A stretch of DNA of 64,000 nt. Source: Algoriphagus vanfongensis DSM 17529 (GTDB lineage: Bacteria; Bacteroidota; Bacteroidia; Cytophagales; Cyclobacteriaceae). The translations under genes were made by a program, and so were the position numbers. The notes under the pieces are model-generated. The model was given only the letters and a program-made list of their open reading frames with translations. It had not been told where the DNA came from and ran no database searches. This document shows positions 15,937 to 25,608 of this stretch, in pieces (within the stretch, counting starts at the first letter, position 1; each line of letters begins with the position of its first letter). The stretch lies in NCBI RefSeq assembly GCF_000429465.1, contig NZ_KE386906.1, forward strand, positions 1 to 64,000. Direction: 5' to 3'.

Positions 15937-17451
15937 TTATTTTGTGACTCCCAAGAGACTGAATAATGTGAGCTTGGGGGCGATCTCCGGGAATCCCTGA
16001 AGCGATACAAACTCCGAACTAACCCAAAGCATCTTATCATTTCCCAAAGCTAGTCCTTCGGTGTTGCCTCTCAACGAGAGGTCTCCGATTTTAATTTTGG
16101 GGTGAATAGATTTCAGCTTTTCGTTTTCTAACTCATAAATCCAGATTACTTGTTCGTAGGGATTGGTGCCGAATGGCTTCATTCCCAAAAGGATGATTTC
16201 CCCAGTGGTAGCGTCTATTTCTGCTGCAGAAATCAGGCTTTCAGTCTCAATAGTTTCTAGAAAAACGGCTGACTGGACAAAGATTTCATTTTTTAAAACG
16301 TAATGATGACTGTCTTCAGTCCCTCTGTTTTTGGTGAAAAGATGAAGCATATCGTGGTGAAAAATCATCGCTTCACAATCATACGGATGGTTTTCATCTG
16401 TTCCGCTAAAGTCAGACTGCTCTGGATAATGAAAATCTATTCGCTCTGCCGATACCTGAGCCGAGGTCAAAACATCGGTGATGGGAACTCGATAGATCGT
16501 AAGATCTTTTCTAGTTCCTAGATTGTTGCCAAAATCACCAATAAAAAGGTATCCATCTCCGACTGCCAAATCCTCCCAGTCCCTATTGCTGGCATTGGCT
16601 ACTGTGATCGACCGAATCAGCTCTCCAGTCAAAGGCTGGAGTTCGTGGATTTGATTGCTATTGTCACCGTCATTGATAGAGAAAAGCCGACCTTGAATCC
16701 ATGCCAGGCCGGATGTTTCATTTTGAGAAGAAGGAAGCTCGGCCAGCTCAGTTCCTACCAAAGAAACTGGGTTTTTAGCTGGATCAAGTTTGATGTGATG
16801 CTCTTCGTAGAGATTTGTGGCTACATTATAGTCCAGTTCCACTACCTGCTCGGAGGACTCAGTGAGAAGAGAATATTGTGTCAGGGATCTGTCATTGGCA
16901 AAAGGGACCTGAAAGGATTGTAAGCCTGTGGTCTGACTGTAGATGAAATGTTCTTGAGAAGAAAAGCTGTAAAATGTTATCGGCTCAGTTCCATTGAATA
17001 TGGGAGCGGAGATAGATTCTTCAGAAGAAACAAAGATTCTTGAATTGAGTCTAGTTCCACTGATCCCAATCTCTTGGTTTGTGCGATTGACTGTGAATTC
17101 ACCGGAAAGTTTTACTGATGCCGTAGCAGAAAATTCTCCTTGATTCCCCGAAGTATAGTCATAGTCATAGCTTCCAAAAGGAAGAATTATTTTTTCTGGG
17201 ATCGGATCTTCTCTTGGAGAAATGGTCAAGCTATACTTGTCTTGAGTCTCTTTGTTTGTGACAGTTAATTTGATTTGTGCTTCCCAGTTTTCTTCAAAAT
17301 CACTATTTGTATCTACTAGTGTGATCCCTGTGATGGAGATTTGCCCCGAATTCTCTGGAATAGCAGGCTCAGGGGATTCACTTTCTCCACAGGAGTATAG
17401 ACAAAGAATCGCTGGGAGAAAACACGCTAAAAAATAAGAGGACAGACGCAT
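15937..17451 (-). CDS. Lipoprotein with C-terminal beta-propeller (esterase-like/SdiA-regulated-like)
   Basis: 504 residues. The signal peptide ends in a lipobox (LCLYSCGES, Cys about 21). Residues 30-210 look like beta-sandwich regions. Residues 240-500 have propeller-like repeats (SGLAWIQGRLFSINDGDNSN, WEDLAVGDGYLFIGDFGNN, NTEGLALGNDKMLWVSSE) resembling SdiA-regulated or phytase-like six-bladed propellers. Acidic loops such as DNGD/DFGNN could bind metal. The substrate is unknown. It is 9 bases downstream of queA on the same strand and may share its transcript, though the roles look unrelated. Confidence 0.6.
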   Translation of the reverse strand: MRLSSYFLACFLPAILCLYSCGESESPEPAIPENSGQISITGITLVDTNSDFEENWEAQIKLTVTNKETQDKYSLTISPREDPIPEKIILPFGSYDYDYTSGNQGEFSATASVKLSGEFTVNRTNQEIGISGTRLNSRIFVSSEESISAPIFNGTEPITFYSFSSQEHFIYSQTTGLQSFQVPFANDRSLTQYSLLTESSEQVVELDYNVATNLYEEHHIKLDPAKNPVSLVGTELAELPSSQNETSGLAWIQGRLFSINDGDNSNQIHELQPLTGELIRSITVANASNRDWEDLAVGDGYLFIGDFGNNLGTRKDLTIYRVPITDVLTSAQVSAERIDFHYPEQSDFSGTDENHPYDCEAMIFHHDMLHLFTKNRGTEDSHHYVLKNEIFVQSAVFLETIETESLISAAEIDATTGEIILLGMKPFGTNPYEQVIWIYELENEKLKSIHPKIKIGDLSLRGNTEGLALGNDKMLWVSSEFVSLQGFPEIAPKLTLFSLLGVTK

Positions 17452-17460
17452 AGGCTGAAG

Positions 17461-18693
17461 TTAGTGATTTTCTAAAACCGAATCCGGAATCCATAGTAAG
17501 CTGCTATCTCCATAGCTTAAGAAGCGATAGTCATTTTCTAGAGCTTCTTGATAGACTTTTTTCCAATCATCTCCCAGCATAGCGGCAATAAGTAACACAA
17601 GGGTGGTGCCGGGTTGATGGAAATTGGTGATCAGGCCTTCGAGCATGTGAAATCTGTAGCCGGGGAAAATAAAAATCTCAGTACTGCCCATCAGAGCCTC
17701 CATTTGTTGAGCCTCCATGAAATTCAATACAGCTTGCAAAGCCTCTGCTCGAGTAGGAATGGAGCTCCGTTGCTGGTAGGGGAAGAGTTTTTCTATGCTG
17801 AAATCAGTGCCTTTGTTTTCCAGAAGTTTCACTCCAAACCAATAAAGACTCTCAAGACTTCGGATAGAAGTAGTCCCTACCGCAATAGTTTGGCCTTTCT
17901 GGTTAAGGATTTTTTCGATGCTGGACTTTTGGAAATGAATCTGCTCACTATGCATAGGGTGGTCGGTGACCTTGTCCACCTTGATCGGCTGGAAAGTCCC
18001 TGCAGACACGTGGAGCGTCACTTGGGCTTCTCGGATATCTTTCTTGCGGATTTGATCAAAGATTTCCTCCGTGAAGTGCAGTCCAGCTGTCGGTGCAGCT
18101 ACAGCTCCCTCATTTTTGGAATAAACCGTTTGGTATCGGTTTTTATCATCCTCTTCGGGTTTTCTGTGGAGGTATGGCGGAAGCGGAACTTCACCACTTG
18201 CCTCGATGATGTCCACAAATGGAATGGTAAAATCAGACCATCTAAATTCCACTCGCTTGGATTCCCGATCTGTCAGCACAGCTTGGATTAAGGTTTCCTT
18301 GCCCTGAAAATCCAGTTTCCCTTGCAGAATTTCTCCGTCTTTCCATTTCTTGGCGTTGCCTATCATCGTTTCCCAGGTGACAGGATGCTTTGCAAGCATG
18401 ATTTCGGGAATGACGGTGCTGGGAGATACAGGTTGCAATAGGAAAATCTCAATCCTTGCACCAGTTTCTCTTTGAAATATCAATCTGGCCGGAATCACCT
18501 TCGTGTCGTTGTATACCATCAAGCTATGCTCTTCCAGCAGCTCAGGCAAATCATAAAAATGCTGATGACTGATCTTTCCGTCTTTGTAGTGGAGCAATTG
18601 GGAATGGTCCCTTTTTTCCAATGGAAACTTGGCTATCCGATCTTCAGGTAGTGTATATTCGTAGTCTCTTAGATTGATGAGAGGCTCTTGCAT
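17461..18693 (-). CDS. queA: S-adenosylmethionine:tRNA ribosyltransferase-isomerase
   Basis: 410 residues when started at MQEPLINLRDYEYTLPEDRI. An in-frame ATG 36 bases upstream would add an unrelated hydrophobic stretch (MKLYICLFKINR), and homologues begin near the D-Y-E-Y-x-LP motif. Diagnostic parts are EKRDHSQLL, the ARLIFQRETGARIEIFLL region, AAPTAGLHFTEE, HVSAGTFQPI, VGTTSIRSLES and TNFHQPGTTLVLL. QueA transfers and isomerises the ribosyl part of AdoMet onto preQ1 in tRNA, making epoxyqueuosine at wobble position 34. It diverges from menC over 73 bases. Length and motifs are complete. Confidence 0.95.
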   Translation of the reverse strand: MQEPLINLRDYEYTLPEDRIAKFPLEKRDHSQLLHYKDGKISHQHFYDLPELLEEHSLMVYNDTKVIPARLIFQRETGARIEIFLLQPVSPSTVIPEIMLAKHPVTWETMIGNAKKWKDGEILQGKLDFQGKETLIQAVLTDRESKRVEFRWSDFTIPFVDIIEASGEVPLPPYLHRKPEEDDKNRYQTVYSKNEGAVAAPTAGLHFTEEIFDQIRKKDIREAQVTLHVSAGTFQPIKVDKVTDHPMHSEQIHFQKSSIEKILNQKGQTIAVGTTSIRSLESLYWFGVKLLENKGTDFSIEKLFPYQQRSSIPTRAEALQAVLNFMEAQQMEALMGSTEIFIFPGYRFHMLEGLITNFHQPGTTLVLLIAAMLGDDWKKVYQEALENDYRFLSYGDSSLLWIPDSVLENH

Positions 18694-18766
18694 GCGATTG
18701 ATTTTGAAAAGGCAAATATAAAGCTTCAAATCTTTTGCTCTCTCATTTCACAAATTCCCATTTTCG

Positions 18767-19837
18767 ATGAAGTTAAATTTTGAGATAGTTCCCAGAGTTC
18801 TGGAGTTTAAGTTTGATGCGGGTACTTCCCGAGGAGTGCTCAAAACCCGTCAAATTTGGTGGGTCAAAACTTGGGACTTGCAGGCTCCTGATCGGGTAGG
18901 CTGGGGCGAAGCGGCGCCTCTGGTCCAGCTAAGTGTAGATGATAGACCGGATTTTGAGGTACGCTTGGGAGAAGTCTTGGCAAAAGCTGCAAGGCAGGAT
19001 TGGTCAGGAAATGAAGCTGATGTTTTGGCTCGGATCAAAGATTTGGTTCCTCAAAACCTACCTGCTGCTCGTTTTGCTTTGGAGATGGCGGTGCTAGACT
19101 GGAAAAATGCGGGAGAAAAGAGATTTTTCAGAAATGCCTTTAGAGATGCATCTGATGCGATTGCTATCAACGGCTTGATCTGGATGGGAGCAAAAGAGTT
19201 TATGTTTTCCCAGATCAAAGAAAAGCTGGCAGCAGGATTCACCTGTATCAAAATGAAAATTGGTGCGATTGATTTTGAGCAGGAGTTGGAGCTTTTAAGG
19301 TACATCCGACAGCAGTTTTCGCCAGATGAAATCACCTTAAGAGTAGATGCAAATGGTGCTTTCAAGCCTGATGAAGCCCTGGACAAACTGAAACAACTGT
19401 CTGAGTTGGGTATTCACTCCATAGAGCAGCCGATCCGTGCTGCTCAGAGGGATGAAATGGCTGAACTATGTGTAAAATCACCTCTTCCGATTGCTTTGGA
19501 TGAGGAACTGATCGGTGTGGCGGACAAAACAAGCTTGCTTAATCACATCAACCCTCAACACATAATCCTCAAGCCCAGTCTTCTGGGGGGATTTTCGGAA
19601 AGTCAGGAGTGGATCTCGCTTGCTGAATCCAAGAAGATCGGCTGGTGGGTGACATCTGCTCTGGAGAGTAATGTCGGCCTCAATGCCATCGCACAGCTGG
19701 CTTCGAAGTATCAGCCTGTGATCCCCCAAGGTTTGGGTACCGGACAATTGTATCACAATAACCTGGCATCGCCGCTTCAAATCTCAAAGGGTAGCTTGAT
19801 ATATAATCAGGCAGCGAATTGGGAAGAGCCCGCTTAA
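18767..19837 (+). CDS. menC: o-Succinylbenzoate synthase (enolase superfamily)
   Basis: 356 residues. An enolase-superfamily capping domain (1-125) is followed by the barrel. Catalytic features seen are K162-M-K164 (CIKMKIG), metal ligands Asp194 (RVDANGAF), Glu220 (IEQPI) and Asp245 (LDEEL), and Lys269 (LKPSLLGG). These fit MenC, which dehydrates SHCHC to o-succinylbenzoate in menaquinone synthesis, the quinone of this group. Some relatives are dipeptide epimerases or N-acylamino acid racemases; the SLLGG after Lys269 and the length favour MenC. No other men genes are in the window. Its stop overlaps the converging lactonase-like gene by 4 bases. Confidence 0.85.
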   Translation: MKLNFEIVPRVLEFKFDAGTSRGVLKTRQIWWVKTWDLQAPDRVGWGEAAPLVQLSVDDRPDFEVRLGEVLAKAARQDWSGNEADVLARIKDLVPQNLPAARFALEMAVLDWKNAGEKRFFRNAFRDASDAIAINGLIWMGAKEFMFSQIKEKLAAGFTCIKMKIGAIDFEQELELLRYIRQQFSPDEITLRVDANGAFKPDEALDKLKQLSELGIHSIEQPIRAAQRDEMAELCVKSPLPIALDEELIGVADKTSLLNHINPQHIILKPSLLGGFSESQEWISLAESKKIGWWVTSALESNVGLNAIAQLASKYQPVIPQGLGTGQLYHNNLASPLQISKGSLIYNQAANWEEPA

Positions 19838-20973
19838 TGAGTGAGCGGGAATAAATAGACGGGTTGATTGCCTTTCGTCCGTAGTCCTGTTTGAGTCAGT
19901 TCACCTGTCTCTACATTTCTTTTGAAGATCACAATATCTCCGGACTGCTGGTGTGCGGAAACGAGGTATTGTCCATCGGCTGTCAGGTTGAAATTTCTAG
20001 GCATGATGCCGCCAGACGGATAGTGTGAGATCAATGCAAGCTCCCCATTGTCGGTTCTTTTGAAAGCAGAAATAGTATTGGCATCTCCTCGGTTGGAGAC
20101 GTAAATGTGATTCCCGTCTGGCGAAACTCTCACCTCTGCAGCACCAACCGATCCGTCAAAATCATCTTGGAGTAAGGAGAGTCGCTGTCTGGAGGTTAAA
20201 TTTTCATCTTTGAAATCAAATATTTCTAGTACAGCTGTCATTTCCTGCACGACATAAACTTGATTGCCATCTTTGGAAAATGCCAAATGTCTAGGCCCGT
20301 CTCCAGGAGTCATCGAGACTTTTGTTTTCAAGTTTAGAGGAGCTTCTTTTTCTACTTCAAAGCTGTAAATATAGATTTCATCTGAACCCAAGTCAGCTAC
20401 CAATACATTTTTGCCATCTGGTGAAAATGTCGCGCTGTGTACATGAGGTGCTTCTTGACGGTCTGGATTGACACTGGATCCTTCATGCTGAATCAATTGA
20501 GAAAAAGCTAGTCTTCCTTTCAGGTCTACCCGAAACCCGGATAAGCTTCCTCCACTATAATTGCTCAAAATCAGAAAGTCTTCATCTGGAGATAGAGCGA
20601 TATGGCAAGGGTGATCTCCTTGAGTTTCCATGGAGTCTAGTAGAGTCAGCTGGTTGTCCGTAGGATTTCTTTCAAAACTCACAATTTTCCCTCCTCCCTT
20701 ACCGGCCTCTTCTTGGAGTGTGAAAACTTTTTTTCCATCCTTGCTGGCTAATACAAAGGAAGGATTGGCTAAATTAGGAACAAGTGTCTGGAGGTGAACG
20801 GAATCTTTCTTTGGTACCAAAGTGAGAAAATCCAGGCCTTGATCGTCAGATTTGGTATAGGTGCCGACCAGAAAAGAATAGGTCATAGGGGTGCTGTTTT
20901 CTTGAGTAGAGGAGGTAGGTGAACTGCAGGAAAAAAGACCTGCTAGGATGGGAAGGAGCCAACGTTGTTTCAT
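19834..20973 (-). CDS. Lactonase family beta-propeller lipoprotein (6-phosphogluconolactonase/YbhE-like)
   Basis: 379 residues. Lipoprotein signal (LAGLFSCSSP, Cys16). Seven repeated propeller motifs of the SPDGKxVxVADLGSDxIxxY type are visible (SPDEDFLILSNYSGGSL, SPDGKNVLVADLGSD, SKDGNQVYVVQE, SPDGNHIYVSNRGDANTI). HVHSATFSPDG and GDGPRHLAF are family signatures of PF10282. Cytoplasmic relatives hydrolyse 6-phosphogluconolactone; this copy is exported and lipid-anchored, so its real substrate may be another lactone. It is transcribed alone and converges on menC. Confidence 0.85.
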   Translation of the reverse strand: MKQRWLLPILAGLFSCSSPTSSTQENSTPMTYSFLVGTYTKSDDQGLDFLTLVPKKDSVHLQTLVPNLANPSFVLASKDGKKVFTLQEEAGKGGGKIVSFERNPTDNQLTLLDSMETQGDHPCHIALSPDEDFLILSNYSGGSLSGFRVDLKGRLAFSQLIQHEGSSVNPDRQEAPHVHSATFSPDGKNVLVADLGSDEIYIYSFEVEKEAPLNLKTKVSMTPGDGPRHLAFSKDGNQVYVVQEMTAVLEIFDFKDENLTSRQRLSLLQDDFDGSVGAAEVRVSPDGNHIYVSNRGDANTISAFKRTDNGELALISHYPSGGIMPRNFNLTADGQYLVSAHQQSGDIVIFKRNVETGELTQTGLRTKGNQPVYLFPLTH

Positions 20974-21142
20974 GATGAAATATAGGAAATCAAAAATAGA
21001 TAGAGATTGATATGAAAATTAGAAAAATGACCTTTTTGATGAATTTAATTAACAATTTGTCTTGAATTTTTGTTGAAAACGTAAATAATTCGAGAAAAAG
21101 CATAAATTTTATTAATTTGCTAAGCTTTAAACCCTGTGATAA

Positions 21143-23677
21143 ATGTACCAAACCTATGACACCGAAGTCGCCAAGCGATTTACGATTTACAATTCACTTT
21201 TTTTAGACCTTCCATTCGATGATATCTTTCGTACCGGAACCATGCTTCCGCTACTGGGGAAGGCTTGTGAAAAGGGCTTTGAGTCCGGCAAATCTCCCCG
21301 TCAGATTATTGAAGGCTATTTTGAAGAACTCATGCCTTCCAATACTCAGGAGGAGCGGACTGATTTACTTTTTCAAATGATCCAATATGTGGAGAGACAG
21401 GTAGTTTTGTTTGACTCCATAGAAGATGCCGCCTATGAGCGTATCAATGATCTGGGCGGGAAAGGCTCTATCAAAGCTTTGATTACCCGTGCGGAAAGTG
21501 ACCACAAAAAGGAAGAGTTGGTAGAAAAGTTGAAGACCTTTTCAGTTAGACTGACGCTTACGGCTCACCCGACGCAGTTTTACCCTGGGAATGTATTGGG
21601 AATCATCACGGATTTGGAGAATGCCATCCGTACAGATGACCTAGGTAGAATCAACCAACTTCTTCAGCAGCTGGGAAAAACTGGCTTTATCAATAGAGAA
21701 AAGCCTAGCCCGTATGAAGAAGCGGTCAGTTTGATCTGGTATCTGGAAAATGTATTCTATCAATCTATTTCCGATATCATGATTCGGCTTTTGACCAGTC
21801 TGGATCAGCCGATTCATTCGTGGGAAAACCCTGGATTATTGAAAGTTGGTTTCTGGCCAGGTGGAGACCGGGATGGTAATCCATTTGTGACCCATGAGAC
21901 GACTGTACAAGTAGCGGAAAGACTCAAGAAGTGGGTGCTTCGATGCTACTACAGAGACATCCGCAAAGTGAGAAGAAGACTTACTTTCAAGCATGTGGAA
22001 GGCATCATGCTACAGGTAGAAAAGGGGATTTATACCACCTTGTTTGAGGATACGCCTGTATATCAAAATAAAGAAGAGCTGATAGCGCAATTGCTAGAGG
22101 CTAGGGAAATGCTCATCAAGCATCACAATGGCCTGTTTCTGGAATTGTTGGATCAGTTCATTTTGAAAGTTAGAATTTTTGGTTTCCACTTTGCACATAT
22201 GGACATGCGTCAGGATAGCCGAAAACATGACAGTCTATGGAATGAAATCTTTCAGATTCAGGGAGTGAAGTGGGCTGAAGGTGAGAAAAATCAGATAGAT
22301 CAGATCCTAGCCTGTAAAGAGTTGCCTGCTTTGGAAGCTGTTAAGGATGATTTTCACCGTGAGATGCTTCAGTCCATAGGAGCTATCGAAAAGGTACAGA
22401 CTGCTAATGGAGAGGAAGCGCTTCATCGATATATTATTTCCAATTGCCAGTCAGCAAAGCATTTACTGGAAGTGTTTCAGCTGGCTCAGTTGACCTTAGG
22501 AAAAGGGAAGGAGCAATTGCCACTGGATGTAGTGCCGCTATTCGAGACGATCGATGACTTGGCTGAGGCTCCAGAGATCATGGCCTGGTTGTACCAGTTG
22601 CCAGTCTATCAAAAACACTTGGCCTCAAGAGGAAATAAGCAGACCATCATGCTCGGATTTTCTGATGGGACCAAAGATGGCGGCTATCTGAAAGCCAACT
22701 GGTCTATCCTGAGAGCTAAAGAGGAGCTGACCAGAGTGTCGAAAGAAAATGGAATTGAAGTCGTCTTTTTTGATGGGAGAGGAGGACCTCCTGCTAGAGG
22801 TGGAGGAAACATGCACAACTTCTATGCTTCTCTCGGTGAAAGGGTAGAAAACTCAGAGATTCAGGTGACGATTCAAGGACAGACTATTTCTGCCAATTAT
22901 GGCAAGCAAGCTTCTTGTATTTACAACTTTGAACAATTGCTCAGTGCAGGACTGGAAAACCATCTGTATTCAGATGCTGAAAGAAATCTTTCCGAAGATC
23001 AAAGGAGTTTGATCGAAGAGTTGGCCAACTTGGGCTATGAGTCTTATAAAGACTTTAAAAGCCATCCGAAATTTGTGCCATACTTGGAGCATGTCACTCC
23101 TCTCAAATATTTTGGTAAAACCAATATCGGCTCCAGACCACTGAAAAGAGGGAAGGGAGAAGGACTGAAGTTTGAAGACTTGAGAGCAATTCCTTTTGTA
23201 GGTTCTTGGGCGCAGATGAAGCAGAATATTCCAGGATTTTATGGAGTAGGTGCTGCCATCGAATCCATGGAAAAGCAAGGGAGAACAGAGGAGCTGCAGA
23301 CACTTTACAAGGAAAGTCTGTTTTTCAGAACGCTGCTAGGCAATTCCATGCAGTCTCTCAACAAGTGTTTTTACCCGGCTACTTCTTACCTCAAAGAAAA
23401 TAAAGAGTATGGAGGTTTTTGGGAGCTGATGTTTGAGGAGTATAATCGATCCGTAGAAAAACTCAAGTTGGTCTCACAAATGGAAGAACTGATGGGGGAT
23501 AATAAAGTCATCAAAACCTCGATTGCTATTAGAGAGCGCATAGTACTTCCATTGATTACAATTCAGCAATTTGCCATTCAGACGATGCTGGAGGATGGTA
23601 AAAATCTCGAAGTGCTTCAAAAACTAGTATTGAGAAGTATGTTTGGAATCATCAATGCAGCGCGAAATGCCGCTTGA
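21143..23677 (+). CDS. ppc: Phosphoenolpyruvate carboxylase
   Basis: 844 residues, slightly shorter than the E. coli enzyme. Catalytic His142 is in LTLTAHPTQ. FWPGGDRDGNPFVT, FGFHFAHMDMRQDSRKH, MLGFSDGTKDGGYLKANW and FFDGRGGPPARGGGN hold the active-site residues and the glycine-rich loop. The enzyme adds bicarbonate to PEP to give oxaloacetate, feeding the TCA cycle (citrate synthase lies at 57.5 kb). The C-terminus is INAARNAA rather than the usual RNTG; this is a divergent end at a normally conserved place. It is monocistronic, with an AT-rich 170-base leader and a strong terminator. Confidence 0.95.
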   Translation: MYQTYDTEVAKRFTIYNSLFLDLPFDDIFRTGTMLPLLGKACEKGFESGKSPRQIIEGYFEELMPSNTQEERTDLLFQMIQYVERQVVLFDSIEDAAYERINDLGGKGSIKALITRAESDHKKEELVEKLKTFSVRLTLTAHPTQFYPGNVLGIITDLENAIRTDDLGRINQLLQQLGKTGFINREKPSPYEEAVSLIWYLENVFYQSISDIMIRLLTSLDQPIHSWENPGLLKVGFWPGGDRDGNPFVTHETTVQVAERLKKWVLRCYYRDIRKVRRRLTFKHVEGIMLQVEKGIYTTLFEDTPVYQNKEELIAQLLEAREMLIKHHNGLFLELLDQFILKVRIFGFHFAHMDMRQDSRKHDSLWNEIFQIQGVKWAEGEKNQIDQILACKELPALEAVKDDFHREMLQSIGAIEKVQTANGEEALHRYIISNCQSAKHLLEVFQLAQLTLGKGKEQLPLDVVPLFETIDDLAEAPEIMAWLYQLPVYQKHLASRGNKQTIMLGFSDGTKDGGYLKANWSILRAKEELTRVSKENGIEVVFFDGRGGPPARGGGNMHNFYASLGERVENSEIQVTIQGQTISANYGKQASCIYNFEQLLSAGLENHLYSDAERNLSEDQRSLIEELANLGYESYKDFKSHPKFVPYLEHVTPLKYFGKTNIGSRPLKRGKGEGLKFEDLRAIPFVGSWAQMKQNIPGFYGVGAAIESMEKQGRTEELQTLYKESLFFRTLLGNSMQSLNKCFYPATSYLKENKEYGGFWELMFEEYNRSVEKLKLVSQMEELMGDNKVIKTSIAIRERIVLPLITIQQFAIQTMLEDGKNLEVLQKLVLRSMFGIINAARNAA

Positions 23678-23708
23678 TGCAAGAAGTTGACTTGATTCCT
23701 GAGGAAAC

Positions 23709-23746
23709 AAAAAAGGGAGCTCAATCTGATTGAGCTCCCTTTTTTA
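23709..23746. terminator. Bidirectional terminator between ppc and lipoprotein cluster
   Basis: AAAAGGGAGCTCA and TGAGCTCCCTTTT form a 13-bp stem with a 7-base loop, with an A-run on the left and a T-run on the right. Confidence 0.9.
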
Positions 23747-23759
23747 GTACTTGTAAAAT

Positions 23760-24395
23760 TTACTTTTTGATGATCAGACCATCCTTGATCAATTGATTTA
23801 CTACTGTCTCAGAGAATGTTTTTGAGAAAGTCTCAATAGAAGCTGGGTTGGTAGTCTCAGACTGAGATGACCAAACCAATTCTTCTGTCTCTGCATCATA
23901 GAGGTTTGCCTCTAGGTAGTAGTTTTTGTCCGTAGTGTAATAGCCCGGATCATACATCACTGGATTGTAGTAGTTGTAGTATCCCCAGAAGCTACCATAG
24001 TATCCATAGCCCATAGGAGAATACATGGTCGTGCCAGGGACATAGCGGGTCTCGTTGGTTTGATCCAATACAGCCACAGTCAGGATAGCATCATTTCCAA
24101 GTTCTCGGATTTTTGACAAAATCTGATCTTTATCTACTCCATTGGATTTGAAACCTGGAGGGAGTATGTCAAAGCTACTTTGTGCATTGACACCATCCTC
24201 CATGAGGAGATTGTCCAAGTCTGTTTCGACAGTTTGTCTTGCTAGGATATTGTCCGTCAATGCAGTGACGAATAGGTCATCATATCCACCAGCAGGCTTG
24301 TTTGGACTGGTCCAAGAACCCAAAATCTTTACACTTGGCGAGCAAGCACCCAAGATCAAAAGGGTGATGACGAGAAATGAAGATAATTTTCTCAT
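23760..24395 (-). CDS. Lipoprotein of unknown function with Tyr/Gly/Pro-rich segment
   Basis: 211 residues. Lipobox LILGACSPS (Cys17). The first half looks like the N-terminal part of DUF4136-type proteins (short beta-alpha units, DLFVTALTDNILARQTVETDL, LSKIRELGNDAILTVAVLDQ). A low-complexity aromatic stretch follows (MGYGYYGSFWGYYNYYNP, about 128-145), then YYLEANLYDAETEELVWSSQ, a pattern shared with lipoproteins that report on envelope components. It is the last gene of a run of DUF4136-like and barrel genes and ends at a strong terminator. The function is unknown. Confidence 0.65.
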   Translation of the reverse strand: MRKLSSFLVITLLILGACSPSVKILGSWTSPNKPAGGYDDLFVTALTDNILARQTVETDLDNLLMEDGVNAQSSFDILPPGFKSNGVDKDQILSKIRELGNDAILTVAVLDQTNETRYVPGTTMYSPMGYGYYGSFWGYYNYYNPVMYDPGYYTTDKNYYLEANLYDAETEELVWSSQSETTNPASIETFSKTFSETVVNQLIKDGLIIKK

Positions 24396-24421
24396 GTTGT
24401 TTTTCAGTTGAAAGTTTAAAA

Positions 24422-24970
24422 TTATTTGTCTAGTTGTTTGAATAAAAGATCTACGGCATTGTCAATCGTCGCAGGAGTGTTTTTCACTTTGTTTGGAAGT
24501 GCACGGGCTATGGTACCGATCCATACGGCTTCTTTTTGATCTGGATCTATCAGGTGCATGACGAGAGTGCCTTCTTCATAGGTTCCTACCGGTACATCTT
24601 GTACCTGCCAGGTGTAGTTTCTCTGGCCTGTATACATGAAAGGATCGGTCGCTAGATTGGTTTCACGAGTCTGTACCTTTTCTTCGACAGTCAAGCCAAG
24701 GTTGATGGTCAGATCAGGGTTAGAACTGCTCTGCGTCAGGCCTCTTTCGGTGAGCTTTTTGACGATTGCTTCTTGGAGATAGTCCATGTTGGCCTGAAAT
24801 TCCTCTTTGCCTCGATTTTCTGCATCGATGTCATGAAAATCAAAGGTTTGGTAGCTGCTCAAATCAAAATCAGCATACAGATCCTCATTGACTACTACCG
24901 GACCAGATGAGCTGCAGGCAAAAATCAATGCGGAAGCACATAGCGAAACGATTATTCTTAGTGTTTTCAT
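24422..24970 (-). CDS. DUF4136 lipoprotein
   Basis: 182 residues. Lipobox LIFACSSS (Cys19). The layout matches DUF4136: YADFDLSSYQTFDF at the start, a helix with LQEAIVKKLTERGL, SNPDLTINLGLTVEEK, the aromatic NYTWQVQDVPVGTYEEGTLVMHLIDP, then EAVWIGTIARALPNK. It probably faces the periplasm from the outer membrane, but the family has no agreed function. It lies between a barrel gene (42 bases upstream) and another lipoprotein gene (26 bases downstream), in the same orientation. Confidence 0.8.
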   Translation of the reverse strand: MKTLRIIVSLCASALIFACSSSGPVVVNEDLYADFDLSSYQTFDFHDIDAENRGKEEFQANMDYLQEAIVKKLTERGLTQSSSNPDLTINLGLTVEEKVQTRETNLATDPFMYTGQRNYTWQVQDVPVGTYEEGTLVMHLIDPDQKEAVWIGTIARALPNKVKNTPATIDNAVDLLFKQLDK

Positions 24971-25012
24971 ACCTAGACTTTTTGGATTAAAATATATGTA
25001 GGATAGGTGATC

Positions 25013-25606
25013 TTATCTCAAGAATACTAACCCGAAGTTGATTCCAATGTTTGATTGGCCCTCGAGATTGTTGCTTTCAAAGGAGTTATAATACTTAGCT
25101 CCCAATTTGAAACCTACTTGAGGAGATGGTTCGAAAAACAGTCCTAACTCCGGTCGAAGAGCAAATTGCCAATGGGTCTCCTCGGATGAAAATATTCCCA
25201 TGTCCAGCCTTCTGTCTTGAGCCACGGTGCCGATTCCCAATCCTGCAAAAGGTTTTACCTTCCCTGCAGTCATCGGGAAATACGTACCTGTCACGAGAAT
25301 AGGGTAGGCATATTGATAGCGATATTGGATGCCTGATAGAGAGGCTGTGCCTTCAGTATAGACTTTGCTGTCTTCTCTTTTGTATAAGGTACTGTGACCG
25401 ATTTCACCACCGATTGCAAATTCCGGTTTGATGAATCTTTGATATTCAATGTTGATCCCACGGATGGCAGTCTGATCGATAAAGTCAGCGGTATTTCCCA
25501 CAGGGATGGTTACTGGTATTTCGATAGTGAATGCCGAATGTTGTGCTTTGGCTATTCCCGCAAAGGCAAAAACCAAAATCAGAGCAGTGTATAATGTCTT
25601 TTTCAT
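25013..25606 (-). CDS. Outer membrane beta-barrel protein
   Basis: 197 residues. Cleavable signal peptide (MKKTLYTALILVFAFAGIAKA). The rest alternates hydrophobic and polar residues in about eight strands (PFAGLGIGTVAQ, FALRPELGLFFEP, VGFKLGAKYYNSFE) and ends in a strand with an aromatic near the terminus (NIGINFGLVFLR). It resembles small OmpA/OmpX-like eight-strand barrels. It starts 2 bases after the stop of the upstream DUF4136 gene, so the pair is co-expressed and may work together. Confidence 0.75.
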   Translation of the reverse strand: MKKTLYTALILVFAFAGIAKAQHSAFTIEIPVTIPVGNTADFIDQTAIRGINIEYQRFIKPEFAIGGEIGHSTLYKREDSKVYTEGTASLSGIQYRYQYAYPILVTGTYFPMTAGKVKPFAGLGIGTVAQDRRLDMGIFSSEETHWQFALRPELGLFFEPSPQVGFKLGAKYYNSFESNNLEGQSNIGINFGLVFLR

Positions 25607-25608
25607 GA

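Noticed and set aside
17614..18291. 225-codon open frame on the plus strand
   Set aside because: Lies wholly inside queA on the other strand, which has complete family motifs; shadow frame.
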